From a virus, in IMG/VR virus record IMGVR_UViG_3300002143_000213, positions 1 through 31,568 of that record: a stretch of 31,568 nt of DNA. The stretch is one strand, 5' to 3'. Below, in pieces: positions 1-6,025 of this stretch. The notes under the pieces were generated by a model. The model saw only the letters and a program-made list of their open reading frames with translations. It had not been told where the DNA came from and made no database searches. How positions within the stretch are numbered: position 1 is the first letter of the stretch; each line of letters opens with the position of its first letter. The position numbers and the translations under genes are program-made.

Positions 1-563
1 AATGATTGTATATCACGCCAATCTCTAATTTTTTTATTATCGTGTCTTTTTATTTTGATACAAACTCCTCCAGAGGGTTGTCTGTAAACAAAAACTTGTT
101 TTTCATGATCGCTATAAAATTCAGAGGTTTTTTTGAATTCATTTGGATTAAATTCAAAAGGAAATGTTTTTTCTGGAAAAACAAACAAATGATATTGGTT
201 CGCACAATCTAATACCCTTGCTTGAGAAGGGTACAATTCTATGGCGATTCTGTTTTCTCCAGCTAGTTCGTCTTTTATTTGTTGTAGGTGTTCTATATCA
301 AAAATAGCTTCCTTGTCTTTTCTCTTTATAGACAAATACAGGAAGTCTTCAATTTGGTTTTCTTTCAAGTGAATGTAGTGTTTGGCTTGAATGCCATTTT
401 GCAAGTTAACTTGGTATATATCGTTTACCCATACTTGGCAATCTGTGACTTGTTTGCAAAGTAATTTTGCTTTTGGCTCATCTAATTTAAACCTAGCAAT
501 TATTTCGCCAATTATGCTTTTTTTTGTATCTTCGGAAAAATCAGACCGTGTAAACTTTTTCAT
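1..563 (-). CDS. DUF7694-like phage protein, C-terminus cut by window edge
   Basis: The - strand reads open from an ATG at 561-563 to the window edge (187 codons visible, no stop), so the C-terminus is missing. A good Shine-Dalgarno, AAGGAG, lies 8 bases before the ATG. The first residues are MKKFTRSDFSED. The second half contains a block around LSIKRKDKEAIFDIEHLQQIKDEL, then ELYPSQARVLDCANQYHLFVF. This block (basic/Asp pair, then the ELYPs.xRxxDxANQYHL signature) is what I recall for the DUF7694 domain common in phages and prophages. No biochemical function is established for that domain. The gene is the last of a - strand run with the two small genes at 661-813 and 846-1256. The family call is from memory of the motif. 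Confidence 0.75.
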   Translation of the reverse strand, partial: MKKFTRSDFSEDTKKSIIGEIIARFKLDEPKAKLLCKQVTDCQVWVNDIYQVNLQNGIQAKHYIHLKENQIEDFLYLSIKRKDKEAIFDIEHLQQIKDELAGENRIAIELYPSQARVLDCANQYHLFVFPEKTFPFEFNPNEFKKTSEFYSDHEKQVFVYRQPSGGVCIKIKRHDNKKIRDWRDIQS

Positions 564-660
564 ATACTTCACTCCTTGTGTGTATCTTTACTATATCCAT
601 AAATAAATTTTTGTAAAGCTATATGATGTCAATATCTATAATAAATTAAAAATATATTAA

Positions 661-813
661 TTAGAACCAGCCTATGTCTCCCATAACGACCTTTTTACCG
701 GGAAACATTTCTAATGGAATTTTACTTTTTTTCTTTTTCTTTTCGTTTATTATGTTTTTATCTGGTTGGATTATAACTTTATTGTATTTTAACCATTCTT
801 TAAATGATATCAT
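661..813 (-). CDS. Small basic protein (50 aa) with capsid-targeting-like N-terminus
   Basis: A 50-aa ORF starts at ATG 811-813 and stops with TAA at 661-663. It is preceded by a GAAGGG Shine-Dalgarno about 7 bases upstream. It begins MISFKEWLKYNK, has a lysine run (EKKKKKSK) near residue 25, and ends GDIGWF. The Met-x-x-Phe-x-x-Trp start is shared with several other proteins in this window and resembles the head-targeting peptide of T4 internal proteins. An Ile-Asn-Glu tripeptide just before the lysine run would fit a T4-type prohead protease site. It sits 32 bases after the gene at 846-1256 on the same strand, which suggests co-transcription. Function unknown. It is too short for similarity to be informative, but the RBS and packing support it as a real gene. 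Confidence 0.6.
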   Translation of the reverse strand: MISFKEWLKYNKVIIQPDKNIINEKKKKKSKIPLEMFPGKKVVMGDIGWF

Positions 814-845
814 ATTAAACCCTTCGATAAATTGTTTGATTTTAA

Positions 846-1256
846 TTAACGTCCAAGACCTCTTGCGATAATACGCTTCGCATCGGGTTCTTCGTCTTCT
901 TTTTTTGATTTTTTGATTAAGTCTTTCATGTATTCTTCGATTCTAGGAATACTAGTTATGATCTTTATTTCGTTGAATTTTAATTCGTTGACGAGTCCTC
1001 TTGTTAGTTCTAATTTTAGTTCTGCGTGTTTATTTTGAACGGATTTTAGTTTTCTGATAAACTCAGAGCTTTCCATCATTTTAACCGATCTATAAAAATC
1101 AACTAGCTTGTCTTTTGTTTCGTCTGAAATCGACTTAAGAACTTCAAAAGCACTTTGTATTTTAGGAATGTGTTCTTTTTCCACCACGCCTTGCTCGTAC
1201 CATTCCATGCCTTCGACTAAATCTTTTTGTTCTACATAATTTTTAAATTCAATCAT
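846..1256 (-). CDS. Hypothetical helical phage protein, 136 aa
   Basis: ATG at 1254-1256 with an AAAGGA Shine-Dalgarno about 7 bases upstream; stop TAA at 846-848. The protein is rich in Lys and Glu and looks almost wholly alpha-helical, with no Cys, no membrane segment and no motif I recognise. It starts MIEFKNYVEQKD, another case of Phe at position 4 and an aromatic at position 7. The charged C-terminus (KKSKKEDEEPDAKR) looks disordered. It is the first gene of a - strand run leading to 661-813 and 1-563, and it is divergent from the nuclease-like gene at 1416. The N-terminal signature suggests, but does not prove, that it is carried in the virion. Confidence 0.7.
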   Translation of the reverse strand: MIEFKNYVEQKDLVEGMEWYEQGVVEKEHIPKIQSAFEVLKSISDETKDKLVDFYRSVKMMESSEFIRKLKSVQNKHAELKLELTRGLVNELKFNEIKIITSIPRIEEYMKDLIKKSKKEDEEPDAKRIIARGLGR

Positions 1257-1354
1257 AATTAATCCTTTTAAATTATTTATTTTTAAATTTATTGTTTTAA
1301 ATTTAAATTAATTTATTGTGGTGGTTTTTTCTTCCCAAATATCTATTAATTTAA

Positions 1355-1383
1355 TTGACAAATTGTATGCAAATGAATTAAAT
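1355..1383 (+). promoter_or_regulatory. Candidate sigma70-type promoter for the nuclease-like gene
   Basis: Within the divergent gap at 1257-1415 there is a perfect TTGACA (1355-1360), a 17-base spacer, and TTAAAT (1378-1383; four of six matches to TATAAT). Transcription would start near 1390, leaving a short leader before the ATG at 1416 with its AAAGGA. Seen by eye only; AT-rich DNA yields chance -10 matches easily, so the -35 box is the stronger part. Confidence 0.4.
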
Positions 1384-1415
1384 TACGAAAAGGAAACTTA
1401 TGTAAAGGATTATTT

Positions 1416-1934
1416 ATGTCTGAATTTGAAAACAAAGTAGCTATAGGAACCACTATAACTCTTGATTTGACCGAACAATTGATATGTAAGGCGATAGCCA
1501 ACAAGAGATACCAGAACGCAAGAGACATGAATGTTAAAAACTCTAAAATGGGCGGACAATCTAACGAACAAACCGATCTTGAAGGTATTTCTTCTGAACT
1601 GGCATTTTGTAAGTTATTTAATGTATATCCAGATTTAACCGTACAAGTAAGGTCTTCAGCAGAAGGCACAGATGATGGAGACGCTATTTTACGGGATGGA
1701 AGAACGGTGGATGTAAAGAGTACGAAGTACCACACAGGAAGGCTTCTTGCGGTGAGATGGAAGAAACCAAAAGTAGATTTTTTCGCTTTAATGATTGGCA
1801 GTTTTCCAACATATACATTTAAAGGATTCATGAAAAGCGAAGAGCTTTTAAAAGAGCAAAGGATAGGAAATTTGGGTCATGGAAATGGTTACATAGCGGA
1901 ACAGCACGAACTCAAGCCATTAGAAACTATATGA
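1416..1934 (+). CDS. PD-(D/E)XK-superfamily nuclease-like protein
   Basis: 172 aa, ATG at 1416 with AAAGGA 9 bases upstream. The middle of the protein has the order expected for a PD-(D/E)XK nuclease core: a helix with a conserved Glu (LEGISSELAFCKLF, E61), then Asp in GDAIL (D89), then a beta strand ending D99-Val-K101 (TVDVKST). These would bind Mg2+ and cut the phosphodiester backbone. Size and layout are like small phage endonucleases and Holliday-junction or restriction-type proteins; the substrate cannot be told from sequence. The gene ends with TGA directly against the stop of the convergent kinase-like gene at 1935. It stands alone on the + strand, with its own candidate promoter at 1355-1383. 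An alternative is a nuclease-fold protein without catalytic activity. Confidence 0.65.
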   Translation: MSEFENKVAIGTTITLDLTEQLICKAIANKRYQNARDMNVKNSKMGGQSNEQTDLEGISSELAFCKLFNVYPDLTVQVRSSAEGTDDGDAILRDGRTVDVKSTKYHTGRLLAVRWKKPKVDFFALMIGSFPTYTFKGFMKSEELLKEQRIGNLGHGNGYIAEQHELKPLETI

Positions 1935-2381
1935 TTATTTTTCATATCTTAATTTGTTCAGCTTAACATCATGCTCGAAATCATCTAACATTTTTTCTAA
2001 TACATGTTGTGGTATTTTTTTAGTATTCTTAACAGCAAGTTGTTTTGGTTCCCAAGCCCACCCATTGTCTGGCAATTCAATTTTTATTTTATAACCATAC
2101 ATGTCACCTAATTTAACATAAGGCTTCATATCTTCGGCTTTTATGTTCATGTTGTCGATTACAATCGGAGTTATGCCTTTTCGCATTGCCAGTTCAGTTT
2201 TGTGTTGATTTTTTTCTTCATCGTTTTTAATTTCATCAAAATCATATTCATCGGTAGAATAAATGACTCCGCCAATACCAAGGGTTTTGGCCTTGTTTGT
2301 TCTTCCAGAACCCGGCAATCCACGCATTATAATAAGATGCTTGTCGTGTATGCTTTCAAGCCATGAATAAAACGATTTCAT
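1935..2381 (-). CDS. P-loop kinase/ATPase of the N4BP2-like (AAA_33) family, Walker A Lys replaced by Arg
   Basis: 148 aa from the ATG at 2379-2381, which has GAGGA 8 bases upstream; an upstream in-frame TTG at 2396 overlaps that Shine-Dalgarno and is rejected. The layout matches N4BP2-like P-loop proteins, relatives of polynucleotide kinase. It has a P-loop GLPGSGRT (21-28), then STDEY (42-46), a glutamine/histidine helix, VIDNMNI (74-80) and MKPYV (85-89). A Trp-rich strand (DNGWAWEP) and a KNTKKIPQHVLEKML segment follow. The family's usual role is ATP-dependent phosphorylation of nucleic-acid ends or related substrates. Oddly, the invariant Walker A Lys is Arg27 (codon AGA). The first residues, MKSFYSWLESIHD, precede the domain and match the head-targeting-like signature seen elsewhere in the window. 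Confidence 0.75.
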   Translation of the reverse strand: MKSFYSWLESIHDKHLIIMRGLPGSGRTNKAKTLGIGGVIYSTDEYDFDEIKNDEEKNQHKTELAMRKGITPIVIDNMNIKAEDMKPYVKLGDMYGYKIKIELPDNGWAWEPKQLAVKNTKKIPQHVLEKMLDDFEHDVKLNKLRYEK

Positions 2382-2436
2382 ATTTAATATCCTCAAACAC
2401 TATATATATTAATCAATTTACAAAATGAGGTGTAAT

Positions 2437-2790
2437 ATGTCACTTGAAAGTCACACGATCTTAGAACATACAAATCTCGCAGAAATAATTAAAATAAAAG
2501 AATCAAAAGTTTATGATGAAACCATGGTGGGTATGGTTTCCGATGAAATCGATCAAGTGCTAAATTCGAATGATAAAAAATTCATAATAATCGATTTCTC
2601 AAAAGTTAAATATCTATCAAGTTCTTTCCTTGGAAAAATAATCTCGATCAATAAAAAAGTAAAAGCCAAAGAAGGTAAGTTGTTTTTGACTGGACTCAAC
2701 GCTGACATCATGGAAGTTTTTCAAATAACTAAACTAGAAAAGTTTTTTAATTTTCAATCTAATATAGAATCTGCCTTGGATAGCATTTAG
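2437..2790 (+). CDS. STAS-domain protein, anti-sigma-factor-antagonist type
   Basis: 117 aa from ATG 2437, which has TGAGGTG just upstream; the ATG at 2425 lies in front of that site and is less likely. The whole protein is one STAS domain. A beta-strand pair opens it, followed by IIIDFSKVKYLSSSFLGKII (residues 50-69) and KKVKAKEGKLFLTGL. The end is IMEVFQITKLEKFFNF, typical of the domain's last helix. In SpoIIAA/RsbV the Ser of the SSGLG loop is phosphorylated by an anti-sigma kinase, and the unphosphorylated form binds the anti-sigma factor. Here Ser61-63 sit in that loop and Ser63 aligns with the phosphosite. The wording YLSS..LGK and EVF.ITKL.K.F resembles planctomycete STAS proteins as I remember them. 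It is a lone + strand gene that ends with TAG. It could bind a host partner-switch protein. Confidence 0.85.
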   Translation: MSLESHTILEHTNLAEIIKIKESKVYDETMVGMVSDEIDQVLNSNDKKFIIIDFSKVKYLSSSFLGKIISINKKVKAKEGKLFLTGLNADIMEVFQITKLEKFFNFQSNIESALDSI

Positions 2791-2793
2791 AAA

Positions 2794-2964
2794 TTAGCGA
2801 GACGATTTTTTTTGTTTATGGAACCAATTTTTAAAATCTAATTCCATTCTTCTTACTTTGGGTGTATTGCTCTTTTTACAATTTAAATCAGACAATGCTC
2901 CCCATATTTGAAAGTTTGGATTGTCTATGTCTTTACATGTTACTATTGATTCTGATTCGTTCAT
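2794..2964 (-). CDS. Small hypothetical ORF, 56 aa
   Basis: ATG at 2962-2964, stop TAA at 2794-2796. The product begins MNESESIVTCKDIDNPNFQIWGA and ends with a basic stretch (NWFHKQKKSSR). No known motif. It fills the gap between the STAS gene and the C39-like gene exactly, which argues for it. No Shine-Dalgarno is visible; instead an AT element TTAATATATA ends 5 bases before the ATG. It could be translated from a leaderless or nearly leaderless transcript, or not expressed. Confidence 0.45.
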   Translation of the reverse strand: MNESESIVTCKDIDNPNFQIWGALSDLNCKKSNTPKVRRMELDFKNWFHKQKKSSR

Positions 2965-2968
2965 AAAA

Positions 2969-3001
2969 ATATATATTAACTTGAATTATTTTAATATATA
3001 T
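2969..3001. repeat. 11-bp perfect AT inverted repeat upstream of the 56-aa ORF
   Basis: Arms ATATATATTAA (2969-2979) and TTAATATATAT (2991-3001) are exact inverted copies separated by 11 bases. It lies between the start of the 56-aa ORF and the end of the C39-like gene. It could be an operator (a dimer-binding site), two opposed promoter elements, or a cruciform. Similar TTAATATATA elements sit in front of other genes here. Confidence 0.5.
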
Positions 3002-3023
3002 AATTAGTCAAAATGACGTTTTT

Positions 3024-3037
3024 GGGCATGGATGCCC
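3024..3037. other. Short perfect GC-rich hairpin next to the C39-like gene stop
   Basis: GGGCATGGATGCCC is a perfect inverted repeat: GGGCA paired with TGCCC around a TGGA loop, in DNA that is otherwise very AT-rich. It starts 4 bases beyond the stop codon of the - strand C39-like gene. On the - strand it is followed by AAAAACG, not a T-run, so it is not a standard intrinsic terminator in that direction. On the + strand TCTTTAT follows, a weak tract. It may still protect the mRNA 3' end. Confidence 0.35.
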
Positions 3038-3040
3038 TCT

Positions 3041-3667
3041 TTATACGATCATAACATTTGGATATATCGAAGCTGTTCGCAACAATAGAATCATAGAATC
3101 AAAAAAAGAATAATTGTTTCTATTGATGTCTCCATAGAAGCTCCAACTTTCATAAAATGTTTTTTTACTTATACATTCCAATAATCCATTGGATGGGTTT
3201 CCTATGTAAATATTATTTGGAGAAAATCCAATTGCAACCACATAGTGCCATGTGTATCTTCCCGATCTAATAAGGCATATTACTGGTTTGTTTCTTGATA
3301 TATTATCTTCAAGTGATTCTAAATTACCTCTAAAAACACTACAAGGAATATGGTGTTTTTTTAATGTAGAAACGATGTTTTTAGGAATTGTCATTCCGTA
3401 TTTTTCGTTTTTATAAACGAACCATTCGGTTTTAGTTTCTGTTCTTATCTCGTCGTAGACATGAAATACAGAGTAGTAATCTAATACCATAGATACGCAG
3501 GCTGGCCCACACGATATATCATCAGACTGCATTTTGAATGATGAAAAATTTGAAATAAAATGATTTTTTTTAACTATAAGTTTTTCATGTAACGCCACAT
3601 ATAGGCACAAAACAGCAATCGCTATAACAAATGTGGTTACGAAAATTTGGATTCTACTTGTTTTCAT
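3041..3667 (-). CDS. Membrane-anchored C39-like cysteine peptidase
   Basis: 208 aa from ATG 3665-3667 (the open frame upstream begins only with a TTG and lacks a better RBS). Residues 7-26 form one strongly hydrophobic helix (FVTTFVIAIAVLCLYVAL), a signal anchor. The rest fits a papain-fold C39 / C39_2 peptidase. It has M46-Q47-SDDIS-C53-GPAC with the oxyanion Gln and nucleophilic Cys, YTW-H141-YVVAIG, and IYIG-N157-PSNG. That gives a likely Cys53/His141/Asn157 triad, with Asn in place of the commoner Asp. C39 enzymes cleave leader peptides after Gly-Gly or process exported peptides. Here no ABC transporter part is attached, so it may act alone at the membrane. Its start lies inside the end of the small membrane protein gene at 3654-3902, so the two are probably translationally coupled. 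Confidence 0.75.
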   Translation of the reverse strand: MKTSRIQIFVTTFVIAIAVLCLYVALHEKLIVKKNHFISNFSSFKMQSDDISCGPACVSMVLDYYSVFHVYDEIRTETKTEWFVYKNEKYGMTIPKNIVSTLKKHHIPCSVFRGNLESLEDNISRNKPVICLIRSGRYTWHYVVAIGFSPNNIYIGNPSNGLLECISKKTFYESWSFYGDINRNNYSFFDSMILLLRTASIYPNVMIV

Positions 3668-3902
3668 TGTAATATTTTTTAGATAAAATAAACCAACCAA
3701 AATATATGGCTATGCAACCAAGCAATCTAGCTCCAGCTACTGGCAATGTAATCCAGAAAACTCCTACTGCCAATGTTGTAACAGCCATAACTGTTGAAAT
3801 CCAAGATGGCAAAAATTTAATATTGAAAACGATCAATGAGATCGGACCAATCAATATAACAAACATAAAGATAAATGTAACTAAAAGAGCTAAACTTGCC
3901 AT
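3654..3902 (-). CDS. Small integral membrane protein, 82 aa
   Basis: ATG at 3900-3902. Most of the chain is hydrophobic: residues 2-27 and roughly 36-75 form two or three membrane helices (LALLVTFIFMFVILIGPISL, VMAVTTLAVGVFWITLPVAG, LLGCIAIYFGWFIL), ending in a charged tail KKYYNENK. No family recognised. Its last codons overlap the start of the C39-like peptidase by 14 bases, a strong sign of coupling and of working together. It might be a partner, a substrate or an immunity-type protein for the peptidase. It could also be an unrelated phage membrane protein such as a holin-like protein or a superinfection-exclusion factor. No clear Shine-Dalgarno. Confidence 0.65.
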   Translation of the reverse strand: MASLALLVTFIFMFVILIGPISLIVFNIKFLPSWISTVMAVTTLAVGVFWITLPVAGARLLGCIAIYFGWFILSKKYYNENK

Positions 3903-3914
3903 GTTATATGTATG

Positions 3915-4424
3915 TTATATGTTTCCGTAAACAAACATCCATTTTTCGTTATCCGAAAAAACACCTTTGTCCACATCTGACAAATAAGAAAAAACTTCAT
4001 CCCAACTTCCAAACATCATGTCGAGGTCTGCCATGCCAAAATACCAAACTGGCAAGTTTTCCTTTCCTTGAGGGCAAATTAATATGGTCGGAGTATTGTT
4101 GTCTAGGCTCTTTATGATTTCAGTATGTGTGCCTATAGTTGGAACTTTGTATGGTAAATAAGCAATTAAAACATCGGATCTGTTGACCTGAGTTAAATCT
4201 TTAAGTACGAATTTTTTCGCCAAATCTCGCATGTAATTATAATCTTTGTTTTTTTTAGCTTCGTGTATTTTTTCTGTCCATTGCTGTTTTGGATCAGAAA
4301 ATGGATCATATACTGACATGCCAAAGTGTGATTGTAATTTTTCAATTACAGGTCCTCTCCAATTGCCTTCGTCAAATTCAATTGGTCCAGAAAGATAAAC
4401 CTTTTTATTTTTCAAGTAATCCAT
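3915..4424 (-). CDS. Nucleoside 2-deoxyribosyltransferase-like protein
   Basis: 169 aa, ATG 4422-4424 with a GGATG Shine-Dalgarno-like stretch. The start KKVYLSGPIE (residues 7-16) followed by Trp22 is the signature of the nucleoside 2-deoxyribosyltransferase / DUF4406-like Rossmann-type family. Also present are DLTQVNRSDVLIAYLP (76-91), with the family's Asp-x-x-x-x-x-x-x-D pattern, and TIGTHTEI (97-104), whose Glu102 aligns with the catalytic Glu. Such enzymes swap or hydrolyse the base of deoxynucleosides or their phosphates. In a phage this would serve nucleotide salvage or base modification. The C-terminal third (LPVWYFGMADLDMMFGSW) is longer than in minimal members. Downstream and on the same strand are the membrane protein and peptidase genes; upstream is the divergent methyltransferase gene. 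Confidence 0.75.
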   Translation of the reverse strand: MDYLKNKKVYLSGPIEFDEGNWRGPVIEKLQSHFGMSVYDPFSDPKQQWTEKIHEAKKNKDYNYMRDLAKKFVLKDLTQVNRSDVLIAYLPYKVPTIGTHTEIIKSLDNNTPTILICPQGKENLPVWYFGMADLDMMFGSWDEVFSYLSDVDKGVFSDNEKWMFVYGNI

Positions 4425-4472
4425 AAAACATCCATAAAAATAAGAACAATAATAGACTAATATAATTACAAC

Positions 4473-5057
4473 ATGTTAAATGAAAAAACTCAATACTTCG
4501 ATACATCAAAAAAGATTTTAAATCTTATACCAAAAAATGGTACTATTGCAGAAATAGGGGTGTTGCGTGGTGAATTTTCAAATCAAATCAACATATTGTG
4601 CGATCCAAAAAAGTTATTCTTGATTGATTGTTGGGAAGAGCAAGATGATGAAAAATATTTACTAGACACATACAACGAAGGCGACGAACAAACGCATGAA
4701 GAAAACTATATAAATGTTTTAAAGACATTTATAAATAAAGATAATGTCAAAATAATAAAAGCCAACTCTGATTTGGCCAGCAAATTATTTGATAGAAATT
4801 TTTTCGATATGGTTTATTTAGACGTAAGCAAATACCACGAAGATGTAACGAAAGATTTAGATTTGTGGTATCCACTTGTCAAATACAGCGGTTTACTATG
4901 TTGCAGTAATTACGAAAACATAGAAGACAAATCAAGCATTCAAGTAAATGATGCTGTCAACAAATTTTGCATTAAAAATAATTTGTTTATAAGTTATATG
5001 ACATTTGAAAAAAATTCTTTTTTCGCTATATCAAAGCCTAATTTGAAATTATTTTAA
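4473..5057 (+). CDS. SAM-dependent methyltransferase, class I (Methyltransf_24-like)
   Basis: 194 aa. Motif I is IAEIGVLRGEFS (residues 25-36), the SAM-binding loop. It is followed by LFLIDCWE (48-55), with the acidic residue after strand 2 that binds the ribose. Next come VKIIKANS and YLDVSKYHEDVTKDLDLWYPLVKYSGLL (115-142), the pattern usually written DxxHxYxxVxxDLxxWxPxVKxGG. This places it near sugar- and glycan-linked methyltransferases (Methyltransf_24, TylF- or FkbM-like), rather than DNA methylases. A role in modifying a virion or cell-surface glycan fits the glycosyltransferase and epimerase genes nearby. Its TAA stop overlaps the stop of the convergent gene at 5054 through a shared TTAA. 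No clear Shine-Dalgarno; an AT element CTAATATAATTA precedes the ATG. Confidence 0.8.
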   Translation: MLNEKTQYFDTSKKILNLIPKNGTIAEIGVLRGEFSNQINILCDPKKLFLIDCWEEQDDEKYLLDTYNEGDEQTHEENYINVLKTFINKDNVKIIKANSDLASKLFDRNFFDMVYLDVSKYHEDVTKDLDLWYPLVKYSGLLCCSNYENIEDKSSIQVNDAVNKFCIKNNLFISYMTFEKNSFFAISKPNLKLF

Positions 5058-5329
5058 CGATTGTTGAATTTCTTGTTAATAAAAACTTCCGCTTTTACCA
5101 AGTCTTTTTTGCCCATAGATTTACTGAATTTCTTTTTCCCGAAAATTCCAGAAACGGCAATTAAATCTTTTATGCTTACTGGTTTTATGAAATTGACACT
5201 TTCTTCGCCATTAAAAACCCCAATATAAGCTATAATTTCATTAGTTTCAGAGTTCTTTAATTTAACTAAATCTAGACCCATGCCAGCCAAATCAGAAAAA
5301 TCAGCTTGTTGTTGGATTATATGACTCAT
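5054..5329 (-). CDS. Hypothetical phage protein, 91 aa
   Basis: ATG 5327-5329 with GAGGCG about 9 bases upstream; stop overlaps the stop of the convergent methyltransferase gene. The chain has a helical start (MSHIIQQQADFSDLAGMGL), a probable beta-rich middle (LVKLKNSETNEIIAYIGVFNG, GEESVNFIKPVSI) and a very basic end (KKFSKSMGKKDLVKAEVFINKKFNNR). The charge distribution would suit a nucleic-acid-binding or virion protein, but no family is recognised. It lies downstream of the ClpP-like gene in the same direction, with an 81-base gap that holds a weak hairpin. Confidence 0.65.
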   Translation of the reverse strand: MSHIIQQQADFSDLAGMGLDLVKLKNSETNEIIAYIGVFNGEESVNFIKPVSIKDLIAVSGIFGKKKFSKSMGKKDLVKAEVFINKKFNNR

Positions 5330-5356
5330 TTAAAGAAATCGCCTCGTTTAAGTTAA

Positions 5357-5386
5357 AAATCAAAAGTACAAAGGCATTCTACTTTT
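5357..5386 (-). terminator. Weak candidate terminator after the ClpP-like gene
   Basis: Read on the - strand, just past the stop of the ClpP-like gene, AAAAGTA (plus 5380-5386) pairs with TACTTTT (plus 5362-5368) around an 11-base loop. GATTTTT follows. The stem is AT-rich and only 7 bp, so its strength is doubtful. Confidence 0.25.
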
Positions 5387-5410
5387 AATTCAGCGACTGT
5401 ACATGTCAAA

Positions 5411-6016
5411 TTAAATTTTTATTTTGTAACTTACATCCACATTTATTTGAAGAGTGGGAACGCCAATGTGAGTGCAAATTTTATGCTTCTTAGATTCTTT
5501 GTTGTCCAAGTACCAATCCGCCCTTCCTTTGGAGTGTATGATATTGTTGAAGTAATCATGATTGTGACCACAGTTTTTCGATAATTGACTAAAAATTAAT
5601 TTATTCAATCTTTCTGCTTCTTTTGCATCAGATTTAATTTCTTCGACCTTTCCGCACGACATTGTGGACACATCGTGCAACATAAGTGTTGCGTTTTCAG
5701 ACATATACCTTTGATGACCCATTCCAAAAAGAATAGCTCCGCAACTCATAGCCTTGCCTTGTACGATTGTATAAATTGGGAATTTTGAATTTTGAATAAT
5801 AGCCATCATAGACAACAAGCTATAGACCTGACCACCATATGAATCAATTAATATTGGCACAAATGGCTGACCAGTTGTGAGGCATTTTTCAAAATCTTCG
5901 TAAAAACCTTTAACTGCCTCGTCATCGAATTTGTTTACCTTGACAATTACTGGCATTTCTATCAAATCTGAGGTTTTACATTTTATATTTTCATCTATCT
6001 TGATTTCTCTTATCAA
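5411..6016 (-). CDS. ClpP-like serine protease
   Basis: 201 aa with a TTG start at 6014-6016, chosen because TTAGGAG lies 7 bases upstream and the frame has no good ATG nearby. ClpP-fold landmarks are in order. PILIDSYGGQVYSLLSMMAII (54-74) is the oxyanion strand with Gly-Gly, GKAM-S91-CGAILFGMG holds the nucleophilic Ser, and NATLML-H114-D holds the His. KGRA-D167-WYL is the likely Asp. The spacing is close to E. coli ClpP (Ser97/His122/Asp171). In phages, ClpP-like proteins serve as prohead proteases or accessory proteases. With no other capsid gene nearby, an accessory or host-directed role is equally possible. The stop (TAG) of the upstream glycosyltransferase-like gene lies inside the TAGGAG, so translation is coupled. 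Confidence 0.85.
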   Translation of the reverse strand: MIREIKIDENIKCKTSDLIEMPVIVKVNKFDDEAVKGFYEDFEKCLTTGQPFVPILIDSYGGQVYSLLSMMAIIQNSKFPIYTIVQGKAMSCGAILFGMGHQRYMSENATLMLHDVSTMSCGKVEEIKSDAKEAERLNKLIFSQLSKNCGHNHDYFNNIIHSKGRADWYLDNKESKKHKICTHIGVPTLQINVDVSYKIKI

Positions 6017-6025
6017 TGTATACTC

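Noticed and set aside
391-606. + strand frame in the first 600 bases
   Set aside because: Antisense to the DUF7694-like gene, which has AAGGAG and a recognisable domain.
1346-1831. 161-codon open frame on the - strand opposite the nuclease-like gene
   Set aside because: It is fully antisense to a gene with recognisable motifs and its own RBS; the reading looks like a shadow, with no RBS and an unnatural Ser/Leu/Pro-rich composition.
2382-2396. Upstream TTG start for the N4BP2-like gene
   Set aside because: The TTG overlaps the GAGGA that serves the ATG at 2379-2381, and the ATG start gives the recurrent MKSF signature.
2425-2436. Upstream ATG for the STAS gene
   Set aside because: It lies in the Shine-Dalgarno region (TGAGGTG) of the ATG at 2437; the downstream start gives normal spacing.
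3024-3037. Intrinsic terminator for the C39-like gene
   Set aside because: The stem is perfect but no T-tract follows on the gene's own strand; kept only as a hairpin.
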